Assembly (NCBI GenBank): GCA_900169235.1
Contig: FWCC01000268.1
Location: 62,001 to 126,000 of the forward strand
DNA from: Zarea fungicola
Lineage: Eukaryota; Ascomycota; Sordariomycetes; Hypocreales; Cordycipitaceae
Length of the DNA: 64,000 bases
Direction: 5' to 3'
Numbering within the stretch: the first letter of the stretch is position 1; every line of letters begins with the position of its first letter. The position numbers and the translations under genes are program-made. Under the pieces are notes generated by a model, which worked only from the letters and a program-made list of their open reading frames with translations, had not been told where the DNA came from and made no database searches. This document shows positions 1 through 11,830 of this stretch, one piece after another.

Positions 1-43
1 CTATAGTAGGTTATTCTGTCGTGACGGAGCGGCATTGACGTAC

Positions 44-92
44 GGAAAGGAGCCGGGAACTTCTTGAGGGGAGCGACGCCGAGCCAAGACAT
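44..92 (-). CDS. Possible first coding exon of a gene that leaves the window on the left (partial)
   Basis: On the minus strand an ATG at 92 opens a 49-nt frame, MSWLGVAPLKKFPAPF, that runs directly into a consensus fungal donor, GTACGT, at 43-38. If real, this is the first exon of a gene whose remainder lies left of base 1, divergent from the NIPSNAP gene. I do not recognise the product; 16 residues are too few for a family call. The support is only a start codon and a perfect donor, so the call is tentative. Confidence 0.3.
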
Positions 93-920
93 GATGGCGG
101 TTGTATACTGTATTTGCGGCGGACGAGTGGGAATTGGATGGTTGTTTGGAGGTTGAGATGGAACGAGCCTTTTTCGTATACTCAGCAAAGCTCCAGCAAT
201 TCTGCCGTCGCAGCGAATCAGATGTCGAGGCCTCAGGCAGGAGAAGACTTCGGAAGACGGCGGTACGTATTTCTCCGAAGACAGGCGTGCGCGGGCTCAC
301 GTGAGAGTCTCGCTGGGACGACTCTCAGAACAGACTAGCTCAGTGCTGTGTGATTGGCGGATGGGAGACCCAAAGAGATTCAGCCAAAGAGGGGGGAACG
401 CTCCACCAAGAATGCGGAGGCACCAGGCTAGTAGTAGTCATAGTGTGTGCTGATGGTAGTAATACCACCGACGTAACCTTGTTCGGAGTGAGCTCCTACA
501 ATCAATAAGAACGCAGCCATTGCCCTGCCGTCCGCCACACCACAATTCGACCTGCCCCAACGCATCCTTCCGTTTTCTTTCTGCAATACAAAGTGCGGGG
601 TGTCTAATCTCGACTGCAACCTCCTCCCCGACCACCCAATCACTCGCAAGAACAACCCTCCATCAAATCCTTGCTCCCAAACCGCAGCTCCGAGCTCTGT
701 ACTCACTGTGCCCGGTGCTCTCTTGCTGTCTCTCGCTCTGTCTCTTCTGCTACTCCGCTCCTGCTCATCTCGCCCTGCTTCGAATTTGGGAACGCGCTAG
801 AGCAGCTGCCCGTGTCGAACGCTTCCAAGTCTGCCGTTGACTTATTAGTTTGTGTGCTGTGGTGCCTTTGTTTTTTCCTCGTTTCACCTCAAGCCAAAAA
901 AGCCCGCCCACCTCCACGCC
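93..920. promoter_or_regulatory. Intergenic region and promoter/5' leader of the NIPSNAP gene
   Basis: This holds no convincing coding sequence. From about 560 to 920 the plus strand is rich in C and T, with runs such as CTGTCTCTCGCTCTGTCTC, the usual look of a filamentous-fungal promoter or 5' leader. Overlapping short frames here lack a family signal. If the exon at 44-92 is real, the region is a shared divergent promoter. Confidence 0.6.
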
Positions 921-2049
921 ATGCTGCCGGTTCGGCTCTCTCGCCCAGCTCTCGCAGCTGCAGCCGCCGCACGCTCCGGCATCCGGGCTATGAGTGCAAC
1001 GACGGCCATGCAAGGCAAAACCCCGAGCATGGGGGACATAGATCCCTCTCGATCGTCGGTCGACTCATTCCACGACAAGCAGAAGACATTCCGAGAGAAT
1101 CTTGCCCAGGCACAGAAGGAACAGGGAGCTCGTGCGTTTGATGCCCATAAACACCCCCAACAGTCTGCCACAGCCGCGGACAGCTCATCTAAGACCTCTG
1201 CAGGAGCGACCGCCGCCGCCAGCCAGCATGGTGCCGATAAGAAATCGGGACCTCTGTCCAACCTCATTTACGGCACCAAGGAGGGCCGCGAGATGGAGGC
1301 GCAGCTCGAGGCTAGTTTCAGCCAAGTCCTTGCCCGTGGCAAATACGTCCACTCAATAGTTTTCCATCGCGTTAAGCCAGCAAATGTCGACGAATATGTT
1401 GATCTAGTTGGCAAGTGGTACCCGAACATTGCGAACAGACCCGAGAACAAAGTACATCTAGTTGGAAGTTGGAGGACAGAAATTGGTGACTGCGACACGT
1501 TCAGTAAGTTTGCTGCTATTTAACGCTTGTGATTGACGTCCGCTAACCACTCTGTTTCCTGCAGTTCACATATGGGAGTATCAGAAGTATGAGGGATACC
1601 ATCAGTCTCGCCACTCTATTTGCAACCACCCCGAGTTTGCTGAAAACAACAAGAAGCTCCACAGGCTCATCGACTCAAAGAAGATTGATCTTATGCAAGA
1701 ATTCTCTTTCTGGCCCACGACCCCTCCCAGACAACTAGGTGGCGTCTTTGAACTGCGATCCTATACACTTCACCCTGGAAACCTGCTTGAGTGGGAGACT
1801 CACTGGCGACGCGGCCTCAAAGCCCGCAGAGAGGTCATGGAGGGTGTCGGTGCTTGGTTCGTCCAGATTGGTGACCTTAACACGGTCCATCACCTGTGGC
1901 AGTTTGCCAACCTGGAGGAGCGCCGTGACCGCCGCGAGAAGAGCTGGTCAGTGGAGGGCTGGAGCGACACGGTGCACAAGACTGTGCCTCTTATTCAGAA
2001 TATGCAGTCTCGCATCCTGATCCCCATGCCCTGGTCTCCCGTGGCGTAA
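921..2049 (+). CDS. NIPSNAP family protein, mitochondrial
   Basis: Two exons, 921-1503 and 1565-2049, give 355 residues. The intron starts GTAAGT and ends TGCAG, and the frame joins cleanly across it (...DTF-IHIWEY...). The start at 921 gives an Arg/Ala-rich amphipathic N-terminus (MLPVRLSRPALAAAAAARSG), as expected of a mitochondrial presequence. A Ser/Ala/Gln-rich linker covers roughly residues 40-115. Two ferredoxin-like NIPSNAP repeats follow, around 140-240 and 250-355; the second contains GGVFELRSYTLHPGNLLEW, a family hallmark, and the protein ends ILIPMPWSPVA. Animal NIPSNAP1/2 are mitochondrial matrix proteins linked to mitophagy; the fungal role is little known. The gene converges on Rav2/Rogdi, with 343 bp between stops. 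Confidence 0.9.
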
Positions 2050-2392
2050 GAGTGCAATCTATCGTTTTGACGTTTCCATCTGCGGCATGCATATAGATGA
2101 AGCGACCAGTGAGCCGTTGAGGCATTCGTTTTCCTTTGTTAAAGAACCAAGCCGTTTGTTTTAAACTGGGCCACAACGGAGCTGGAGATGGGATTTAGTT
2201 GCGTCTAGTCATGTTTTCCTATTAGCTTTGGTGAGAGAGGAAGAATGTGTATAACAGCCATTTTGTACGTTTTTTTTTACTAGCAATACTGGATGAAATA
2301 GCATATACACATTGTAGAAGTCCAATTGCGTCTTGTTGACATGTTATCATTTACATTATGGTATTGATGTCTCTTATCAATGTACAAGTTGG
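2050..2392. other. Convergent 3' intergenic spacer
   Basis: An AT-rich spacer between two converging stop codons. It contains T runs near 2270 and AATGTACAAG-type sequence, compatible with 3' UTRs and poly(A) signals for both genes. No ORF or RNA gene is seen. Confidence 0.6.
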
Positions 2393-3659
2393 CTAGTCTT
2401 GCGGAAAGCTGTCGAGCACGGCTGCTAGATTGCGTCTCGTTTGCCCGAGCACATGGCTGAGATATCCCAGCTTGGAATACAGCGAAATCAGTGACGGATC
2501 GGCGCTCACGACTCGTACCTTTTCTCGGACGTGGACCTGTTCTGCAGTCTCTGTTGCCAGGCCATTTCTACTCCGTGTCCCTGAAAGGACTGGACCGCCA
2601 ACAGGTGCGATGGCCGGTCTGCTGCCGCCCTTTTTATGACCGAGCGTCGAGCCGTCGCCGGCGGCCGTATAGTGAAAGACGGTATCCATCTCGTCGTGCT
2701 CGAGGCGGCGCATGGTGCCAATGGCCAGTCCGAGCTTGACGCCAAAGTTGACCGGTGCATTGGCGGGCTCGAGCACGCGCAGCCATAGCACCACGCAGCT
2801 CTCCTGTATGGCCATGTGAAAGCTGATAGGGTTGGCGGGACCAGCTGCGCTAGCCGCAAAGCTCGCGGCGAATGCTCCGACGCCACCGCTGCTGTGCGCA
2901 CCCTGCATGCTGCTGCCAGTGGCGGTAAAGTGCTGCGCGGGGCAGGAACTTGTCTGCCATGTCGGGTCCGACTCGGCGAGAGGTCGTCCCTTGAGCAGCG
3001 CGGTGGCTTGGTCGAGCGACTCGGCGAGGATAGTGAGGGTGGAGGCGAGCGTGGCGGCGTCGGGCGGCTGCTGTGGGCGGCTGTTGAGGGTAAGGTCAAG
3101 CAGGCCGACAGCTTCTGTGAGGTGCGTGTATAGGGTTTCGAGGGCCGGTATGTAGATGGGTTGGTTGGAGTCAATGGTGAGTGATGTGGTGGATGTGGTG
3201 CGGAGCTGCAGGTTCAAGGTCTGGCCGGGTAGGGAAAAAAAGCTTTAGCAATGCGGCCTGCATGAAGATGTGGGCTTTCTTTCGCTGTTCGAGGAGAGAG
3301 GGATGGGTGGCGGTTCAACTTACGCCTTTGACGATGCGGGTTCCCACGCGGGTTATGGTCCCCTTGACCTTTTCGTTGCGTGGGGTGCTCATGACGAGCG
3401 TGCTGCCTGGATCAATGGGCGCGAGGAGCGCATAGCAGTCCTCAAGCCCATGCTTGATATCCCGACAGACCTGGAGGCTCTCGGCTGTTATCCACTCGAG
3501 TTCATTTCTCTGTATTCGGATCAGCATGATGTAGGGTTAAGGAAAATGAATAAGGACGGACGACAGCAGAAAAAGACGACGACGACGACGTACCAAGGTC
3601 TCTGCCTCTTTAAGCTTCAGCTCCTCGGGTGAAATAGGTGGCCAGATGGCCAGGGACAT
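2393..3659 (-). CDS. RAV2: Rav2/Rogdi-like subunit of the RAVE V-ATPase assembly complex
   Basis: Three exons on the minus strand, 3659-3594, 3509-3324 and 3220-2393, all joined in phase 0, give 359 residues. Donors are GTACGT and GTAAGT; acceptors are TACAG and CCAG. The N-terminus, MSLAIWPPISPEELKLKEAE, and the second exon, with RNELEWITAESL, are typical of the Rogdi leucine-zipper family. In yeast, Rav2 acts with Rav1 and Skp1 to reassemble the V1 and Vo sectors of the vacuolar H+-ATPase. The family is alpha-helical and has no catalytic residues. The third exon carries an Ala/Gly/Ser-rich loop at about residues 185-205. The gene is divergent from POP7 across 708 bp. The family assignment rests on sequence memory of the conserved N-terminal half. 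Confidence 0.82.
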
Positions 3660-4367
3660 GGTGTTCTGAAAATGATGGATTCCGTAGATGTGGCAACCTG
3701 AGGGAGGCGAATGGCTAGGGAGGCGGCTGCTGCGCAGCGCAGGCAGCCATATCCTGTGCGGTTACTATTGGGATGGGCCGGGGCTGGGATGAGGCAGACT
3801 GTGGTTTGCACGTTTTGGGGAGATATTGAGAGCGGGAGCTATTTTGATCAAGAGCTACTGGAGATCCATTGCGACTAGATGTCGTTGGGGGGAGTGGGCC
3901 GGATGACATGACGTGTGGTCAGGTGCTTCAACATGCTTCACGGTTCTATAGTGCATGCTAAAATAGCCAACCCTACAATTAATATAAAGCAAAAAGTACT
4001 GCCGATTCTATTTTTGCATAATTTCTTTATTTTATTCTAAAACCTCTCTGGCAGCGTGTTGGACGATATGATGATCGTGGCTGGCCTGTGGAAGAGTGGG
4101 TCTAAAACTACCATAGACTAGACAACTATGAACCTCGAATTAGTTCAGATGCTCATAGTCAAATTTGACACTGCAAATCAAGATCAATTCTAGCACGCAT
4201 ACCAGTCTTTCCACCATTCACAGTCCTTTCAAATAAACAGGTGTCAGTCTTCAGGACGAATAATTCATCGCCATTGTCCAATAAGATCTTTTTTTCCTGT
4301 ATAGTTGCCTGAATTTACGGAACACAGAATAGGCTGCAATTTGGGAGCCTGGAGAGACTAGCACCTC
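3660..4367. promoter_or_regulatory. Shared divergent promoter of RAV2 and POP7
   Basis: Non-coding stretch between two divergent start codons. It is GC-rich next to RAV2 and AT-rich from about 3955 to 4350. No ORF with a family signal is present. Confidence 0.55.
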
Positions 4368-5007
4368 ATGGCGAGACAGGTTGAAAAAAAGATGACAGCA
4401 AGCCGGCAAAAGAGAACCATTGGATCTGTGCAAAAGCTGGATCCCATTCCCAAAGGTTTGCTCCCCTTAGACACACAACAAAAAAGTTCACGTTTCGGCA
4501 GCGGCAGCTAATATTCATGATCTAGGCACTACATTACAAAAACGGCCGCTGATCAGACAGACCATGCCAGCATCCTCCAAGGACCGTACCATCTACGTTT
4601 CCTCGACCATGCCCTTCATGTCCGCCGTGAAGCGCGTGCGCAAGCAGCTTGATCGCTGCCTCAAATCAGGCGGGAGCTCGCAGGCAGCACGCAAGAACGC
4701 GTCCCTCCATGCGCGCATTGAGAGTCTGAGGCGCGACGTGGAGAAGTCTGCGCAGAACGGTGAAAACAGCGCAAATGAGGAGTATGGTGCCGCCGTCACG
4801 CTCATGGGCACGGGGAAAGCAGTCGAGAAGACGCTTTCGGTGGCTAGCTGGTTCGAGCAAGAGCCCGACTGCCGCGTGACTGTCCGGACCAGGACGGTGG
4901 CAACGGTAGATGACTTGACGGCGGCATCAGATCAACCGGATCAACAAGATGATGAGAGTCGACTTCGTCGGTTGAGTTGCCTCGAAGTTGTCGTCAGTCT
5001 CAAGTGA
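4368..5007 (+). CDS. POP7: RNase P/MRP subunit Pop7 (Rpp20-like, Alba fold)
   Basis: Two exons, 4368-4455 and 4526-5007, encode 189 residues. The second exon alone would allow a start at 4564, but the frame stays open upstream to an acceptor, GATCTAG, at 4519-4525, adding TTLQKRPLIRQ. That joins in phase to an upstream exon ending VQKLDPIPKG, giving the PKG-TTLQKRPL segment I expect at the N-terminus of fungal Pop7. The body contains TIYVSS, PFMSAVKRVRKQLD and VTLMGTGKAVEKTLSVASWF, matching the Alba-like Rpp20 family. Pop7 pairs with Pop6 on the P3 arm of RNase P and RNase MRP RNA, which process pre-tRNA and pre-rRNA in the nucleus. The donor is GTTTGC, not a consensus site, with branch GCTAAT. 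The first 20 residues are basic. Confidence 0.78.
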
Positions 5008-5926
5008 AGGTTTTTTCAATACAATCTCCAATTAAACACAGGCATGCACATACACACGCACCGTGGTATTGATGGAGCTTGCTTATGGATGGAATCACAC
5101 ACTACCCAGCATAACCCCCACCCACACGCACACCCCAAGGAAGGGTCGGGACGGGGCAGCCAAGGGCTTTGAAAGCGGAAAACTCGGGGCTTTCGGTGAT
5201 ATCCAAACAGCGAGTCTGGCATGCTCACATTTGCAACCAGTCGCAAACATGAGCAACACACCTGTGACTACCGAGACAGTTTTGACCGCTGCTACGCCAA
5301 AGTGGCAAGGAATGCTGGGCAAAGTAAATGAACGAGAACATATACACATGATTAATCATGAATCGTAAGCTGATAGAAAGTGGCGTCGGGACTTGGAGGT
5401 GGGGGATGTGACAAATTTTATTATTTGTCACCAGAAAACTCCAAAAGGCTCCCTGTCCATCAGCGAGCGGGACGATTTACTTTCATTCCAAGTGGTAGTT
5501 TATTTGTGGGCGTTCAACTCTACATGACGCTGTTTGTCGCTGATGAAGAAGACTAATCTTGCTCAAGAAAATCTGAGGATGAGGGAATAATAGTAAAAAA
5601 CAAAACAAATAATCTTTGGACCAGTAATTTTTGTCCGTGGGACCTTTCCTGGGCGCCAGTATGCAAATGCAAAAAAAGTTCCATATGCCCAAAAACTCCA
5701 AGCCGATGAAAAAAGATGAACCAAAAATAGGTCTGCAGTCATTCCAAATATCACACCATGGATATGCGGATGGGTAGCGTGGAAAGTTCCCTTCCTCCCA
5801 AAATCGTAAAGATATCAAAAGCTTGTCAAGAGACAACGCCGTATATGTCCGAGAGATTTCCAAAAACGCCAGAGTAATGATGGGGGAAGTATGAAAGGTA
5901 GCATGAGTCGAGAATATATGACGTGT
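5008..5926. other. Convergent intergenic region between POP7 and the DUF3237 gene
   Basis: No gene seen. It includes CA-rich sequence near 5045-5140 and AT-rich sequence from about 5400 to 5700. Short frames on the minus strand are out of phase with the DUF3237 gene, whose last exon ends at 5927, and are more likely part of its 3' UTR. Confidence 0.55.
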
Positions 5927-7050
5927 TTACGCGACGCGGAAAGCACTGGTTCAGAATGGTTAGCAAGGTGGGACATGCCAAGGTGTATAAATGAAACAAC
6001 GTACTCGATGATGAGTTCATCGCCCTTCCAGACACCGCTCGCAACCCACAGGCCACAGTTGACGAGCTCGGCATATCGTTTATCAGCCGCCTTGACGGTG
6101 CAAAACATGCGGAAGCTGTATTGACGAGGGTCAATGTCCTTTGCCTTGCGGGGGCTTAAGAGGACGTCGAGGACGTTGCACGGGCCGGAGAGGGAACCAC
6201 GTGTGCGCATCTCGAAGCTGTCGATGGAGTTTTGCATTAGTACCCATGGCACCATTTTTAAAAAAAAAATCGGATATTAGCTTATGGGTTGGCTTACACC
6301 GCAGGCGCCGCTTCGGCGGTTTGAAGGACAAAGGCACCTTCGACAATGCGGATAGGACGGAAACCACGGGCTTGGCCCAAATCATAGCCACCCGCCTGGT
6401 ATCGTTGTTAGTCACCCAGGATTACGCGCGAGATCAAGAGTGCCGCGGAAGAAGTGACTAAAAAAAAACATACCAAGACGCGACCGTTGCCAAATGTGCC
6501 TGACCATTTGCCACTTGTGACGGTTATAATTTCCTTGTGAACTCTGTTTTCGGAACGCGACAGTTCGGGGTTGAGCGACACGGCGATGCGAAAGTCAAAC
6601 TCGAGGGCCGGCATAGGGAATAGCAGGTCCGGACTGGGGAAGTGGTCGAGGGAACGCTTGGAGATTTCTTCGAGACTTCTTGACGACGGGGAGAAGCTGT
6701 GTGGTTGACAAAGAAATAGTGTTAGTTAAATCTACCATGTGGAATCACAGGCCATAATTTCCCATGTGTACATACCCCATTACTCTGGGGTCCAGCTCTG
6801 AGTCTTCGACTTTACGCTTCTTTTGGCAGTGTGTCCCCATCATCGTTGAGGATGAAGCTGTTGCTGCCGGTGTTGTTGCGGCGCCGCCCATGAACGCATT
6901 CGCCAGGCATGCGCCCCCATCCCAGCCGAAACCTAGAGAGTCTTCGCCTTGACGACTGGTTCCATCGTTGGCGGAGCTTGTGACCGGCGTAGGAGCGTCG
7001 GTGGCCTGTGAGTTTGTCGGGATCGACGAGGCGTCTGTATCGGTCGCCAT
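5927..7050 (-). CDS. DUF3237 domain protein with a disordered N-terminal extension
   Basis: Five exons on the minus strand, 7050-6776, 6696-6474, 6395-6298, 6217-6005 and 5945-5927, encode 275 residues. All four introns have good donors (GTATGT, GTATGT, GTAAGC, GTACGT) and phases agree. The last exon is only 19 nt; it replaces a read-through tail with DAFRVA and stop, which matches the usual end of the family. The DUF3237 domain occupies about residues 115-275, with LEFDFRIAVSLNPEL, ITSGKWSGTFGNGRVL-like sequence, MRTRG, and LWVASG near the C-terminus. DUF3237 is a small beta-barrel family of unknown function. The first ~90 residues are Ser/Thr/Ala-rich and include KKRK, a possible nuclear signal. 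The start at 7050 (MATDTDASS) is preferred over an upstream in-frame codon that is not conserved-looking. Confidence 0.82.
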
Positions 7051-9060
7051 GAAGGATATCTCTTGTGTGTATCTAGATAGGTGTATGGTGATGGGGACAA
7101 AAAAGAAAGATGCTCCTTCTTGGGGGGGTGAGACCGTCACCAGTATTTAATCAAGGATCGAAATTTTTGCAATGTTGATTACTGAGAGAGAAGGTGATTG
7201 GGAGTGTGCCAGTTTATTGAGCGGCTGTGTCTTGTGGTGTGTGGTGGCGGCCGCGGCGGGAAGTGGGTGGGCTGTATAAGTAAAAGGCCGGTTATCGCCA
7301 CTGACAAAGCTTCAGCCAGTGTTGACAAGGTCGAGAGTATTTGTCGGCTTTGTTGCTAAGATGACCGAGCAGTATATCCAGTGATGATGAATCCAAAGTA
7401 CGCAAGTTTTGCTTAGCTATGGAGCAGGATACAGAACAAGAAGAGAGACTAAAGTTCCGTGGCTGAACGATTAGCAAGAAAAAACGCAGCGAGGAGTTGA
7501 GCGAGGCTTTGTGGTAGTGGCTGCTCCGTCATGCGGTGGGCATCCAGGCGCTTTTGTGTAAAACGAAGGGAACGACAGAATAGAAGGAGTCTACGAACCT
7601 AAAGCGGAGCCTCGCTTTGGGAGGGGAGGAATTGCCTGCTTTGGGTTTGCTGGGCTTGCTGGGCTGGGGGAAGCTGTGGCTCGCCGAAGGGGGGTGCTGT
7701 AAACCCAGTATGGTTTGAGGGGCGTGCAATATCCAAGGGTTGTGGGCGGACTTCGGAGGCCTTTTTGGCTCTGTCAAAGCCGGCGAGACCGCTAGAGAGG
7801 GAAGGACTTTGGGGAATGGGGTTGTCTTTGTGATTTGAAGGGGGCGTGGTAACTCTTTCTTAGTCAACGTACGGGCCACCGGGCTCGAGGTTAAAAACCG
7901 TGCTCGGGTGAGCAGAAATTACTCCACTAAGAAGGCTAGGCAGAGTGAGCCAGGGGGTTGGAGGGGAGCCTGTGGTGTGGTCTTCCAGTTCTCCGGAGAA
8001 GGGGCGTGTCTGCGTTGATGACGATGCAATGTGTGACTGCGTCTTGTGTCTTGTGCCATGTAGTTCCTGGTGCTGGTTGGAGGATAAACCAGAGAATAAG
8101 CCGATCTCTTGGCCAATACACCGTAGGTCTGATTTGCAAATAGCTTCCAAACTTGACTTATTGCTGCTTTGAATGTGGCGATGTTCAAAATGCTGAATAG
8201 GTAAAATACTAGCTCGGAAAACCCGGAAAGATACGAGGAGGTAGTCTTCATATATAGTCAGTTTGGTTCCGCACGCGAAGGAGGAAAGGGACAAGAAAGT
8301 CAGAATGGATACGATAATAGAGGCGGAATAGAATCAGTATGCCGGTGTCTGGTTTTGCAGAGCGGTGCATCACTTCATTACTACCCTGACCTTCAAGTTG
8401 CCGTTCCGTTGTTTTCCTTGGTTGGGTCACTTGTGGACTGATGTCGCCAAGAGTGGTGAGACTTTCTACACACTGCCTTCCAGCGCCCGAGATTGTCGAG
8501 GCAGGCTTCCAACGCAGTGCGATCATAACTGGGGCGAGTACAGTAAAATGGTCTGCAAGAATATGGATGCCAACAATACAACTGTACAAGAGGTGTGAGG
8601 TGTGATAAAACATGCAAGTGAAACCAAGATAGGCAAGTGGATGCAACCCCATTACCAAGTGCTCATGATGCGATGTTGGAACGTAAAAATCTAAAAGCCA
8701 ATGGGCCTGCATGAGTAGAGGGGGCAAAAAAAAAACCTGCTTCCGGCCTCGATATCCGAGAGCTTCGATTTGCTTGTACGGGTTGTCCACGGAGATTCCG
8801 ACGTGCACAACCCGAATTCTATGCCGCGAGGTTGCAATGCAGACCATCTTTGGATGGAATGAAAGCTACAAGGGTCTTCCCTCTCGTTGGTTTACCAGGC
8901 GGTTCTCGGTGCCTTGCCCTACCGGTGTTAGTGGGAGCCGCTGCCGACCACCAGAAGGAGAGGAGGATCCCCCAAAGGTAACAAGAAGCAGTGCAGACGA
9001 CCAGTTTCCCCAATTATTTTTCATAATGGCGAGGGGCCGAGGAAGCAATGCTTCGTAATT
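7051..9060. other. Gene desert, part 1: upstream region of the DUF3237 gene
   Basis: No coding sequence can be supported. The part next to 7050 is the promoter of the DUF3237 gene. Frames of up to 199 codons on the minus strand (8248-8847) have no family signal, no start context and no splice partners. A GC-rich patch (GGCGGCCGCGGCGGG) lies near 7245. Confidence 0.55.
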
Positions 9061-11799
9061 AAGCAGGATCTACTTTTCTTTTTTCGTTCCTCTGTTTGTG
9101 TGTGTTATCTCCATGACATGCCCCGAGTTTCCGTCGACTCATCCGCCACTCCGACTGACAAAGCCAAAAGGAAAGACAAGGAAGCCGGGACGAAACTGCA
9201 AGCCATGTAGTAACATCCGGTGATGGCTGCTAGGGATCGGAGTATTGCGTGGAGAAGAAGAATGACAAAAACAACAACTACGGAGTACAGAAGCCCACAT
9301 TCGACGGCCCAGTGATTCGACTTACTCGTGGCAGATTAGTAGTCCGGACTTATGGTTTTGGTAACGTCTCAAAGGAATTCCATCGCAACCACATGTGGGA
9401 TTAATTTGTCTGCGAGATACCCAGAAAAGCAAATTATAACTGCCATAGATGTTACAGGCACAGGAGTCTAGGAGAAGAATACCTATAATTTTCCGTACCA
9501 TCCACCAGCCCCCTCAGTATGCAAAGCCTGTTCTGCAGCCTCGCAAAGGTGCCAAGGTTGCTTTTTGTTGTTACCCAGTACTTGGGTTGCTTTCGGCCCC
9601 ATTCTCGTTTACTGCTACAACCAGAAGCCGACGGGTCCAGCGGACTCTTGGCGATGCAACAGGCTGTGCTCTTGGGCTTCTCTGCTCTGTAGTTAGCTTA
9701 TCCGAAAACTCCGGGGCGGCTGAGAGTGCGGCTGTCAGTCCGTTGAGATGGTACCGTTAACTAACTTATTTAGTGAACACTTTAGCTGAAGAAACTGGTC
9801 CAGGGCTTGACGCAGGAGGCACTTGATTTGTTTAGGCTGCTTGGTCAGAGCTGACCAACTGCTTGCCATAACAATCTCTCAAGCGCTAGCTTGTCACGCA
9901 CGCAAGCCTTACGCGCTGGTTGCCTGCATTGCTTTCTCACATATTACTTAATACGACCAAATCGTTCAAGCCGGGGAATGGATTGCCCAGAATGGTAAAT
10001 TGCCTGTGCTTTGAAATCAGCCACACCCAGTGATGCCTTACCCTTTTGGCATTTGACATTTTAATCCACGGCAGCGTTTTACAATAACACTTGGCTACTC
10101 TCGGTCACTCTCTCTCAAATAGGGAAAATCTACTTACTGATAAGCACGGGTTGTACCTCTTTCTTGTCATTTTCGGATAAATGTTTCCACCACACCTTAC
10201 CTTTTACCTAGATTCATTTAGCGCGTCTCTGCAAATGGTGGGACTAACAAGGCTGTTTTATCGGGTTTTGTTACTCCCCACAAAGGTCCGATAAGCTGGC
10301 CACATGTGTAGACTGTAGAAATTATGCAAACTGCTGACCGTTTTCAATGTGCTCCAACCCAGGAATACAAAACGGGGACGAGGCGCATATCCGCCCAGAC
10401 AGGGTCAACGGACAAGCGACATGATAGCGGGTCGACCTCGACGCTTCCGATACCCCAGCAATTGCTGAGAAGCTACTGAATATGTACGAGAGCACGTTGC
10501 CCAAGACCACCTGTTTGTTGCTGCCAGAAGGTGGCTTCACGGGGAATTTATCACTTGTTGGAAGAGAGCCAGCTGTGACTGCGCCACTGTGCATCACACT
10601 GGTTATCACTCACTTTTTTTTTTTTCCATAAAAAAATTATTTAAAAATAATGCAATCCTCCAGGGAGCTGTCCAATGCCTGCCATCTGTTCGTTAAAAGA
10701 CAGCTACACTATTGACAACCCCCCTGGCCTCCTCCCCTGTAATTTGAACCATAAATAGTGCCTCCATACGCTGCTTTGTGGTGGCCATGCAACAACCCGC
10801 AAAGCGGTAGGGCAGCCAGCATCCTTCTCGGGAGCAGCGTACGGAGTATGTAACTACATAGGATTCCCCTCGCGTTACTCCATCTTGGCGCCTGACCGAA
10901 AGACGCAATACTCCACGTCGCCATTTTGGCACTGGAATGTCATTTTCGTCAACGGAGCACATGCCTGGTTCCATTTCTTCGACAATGGTCTCACATTTTC
11001 GCAGCAACGGCCTCTTCGGTCCCCGAAGGTTATGGTGATTTCAAGTGAAAACGCCGCGGAATTTGTAGACCCGGGCCCGTGTTGCACTCGGTCGGCGGAT
11101 CACCGGACGACGACTCGAGACCGAACCCCAAGTAAACGCCCGAAGTCTATGAGAATTCTTCTACTCTGGTTCCTTTTGTTTTCTCCTTCTCCTTACGTGT
11201 TCTTCAATCTAGCCCATAGACTCTTCCCTTCCTGTGAGGATTACACGTAGGGTCTTCTTCTTCTTCTTCTTCTTGATTAAAATTGGAAATAAGCTCTTTT
11301 GCACATCATCATCACCACAAACCTCCAGTTACCATTTTAGGACCGTACGAGCAACTGTGTCCAAGAACGGTGGTTCATTTTCTTACAGCCCCCGTTTCAC
11401 CGTTCATAGAAGAGGGGCCAATAACGGAGATGCTACTCAAGTTAGGTTGGTTGGTGGGCTTGGATGACATGGGCCTTGGGTTCTCCCTACCGTACCCGTG
11501 ACTCAAGTTTTCCAGCATAACTATTAATGTGGCGCTAAAGCTCAGAAGGGCAGTGGTGTATTACATTAGTACTTAGGTAGTATGCGTACCTCTCTGTAGG
11601 GCCAAAGGCTTTGGCACTTTGCGCTCGGGGGTGGCGTCTTCTAGCGGCATAGCCTCAGTAGCCGATGTAACTCTCGATCAGCCCCAGCGGCAGCCATGGA
11701 GCACGTCTTTTTTTTTTTTTGTCTCATTCCAAGAGCCGTGTCATACTGTAATACTATGATACTCCATAATAGTCGTGATAATGGATAATCATCATCACC

Positions 11800-11830
<31 letters not shown>

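Noticed and set aside
1..300. 99-codon minus-strand frame at the left end
   Set aside because: It begins with GTG and contains no Met; the small ATG-GTACGT exon at 44-92 in another frame is a better candidate.
5970..6010. GTTGTT as donor of the last DUF3237 intron
   Set aside because: The overlapping GTACGT three bases earlier is a consensus donor and gives the expected family C-terminus.
8248..8847. 199-codon minus-strand frame in the gene desert
   Set aside because: No domain, and adjacent frames give no plausible exon continuation.
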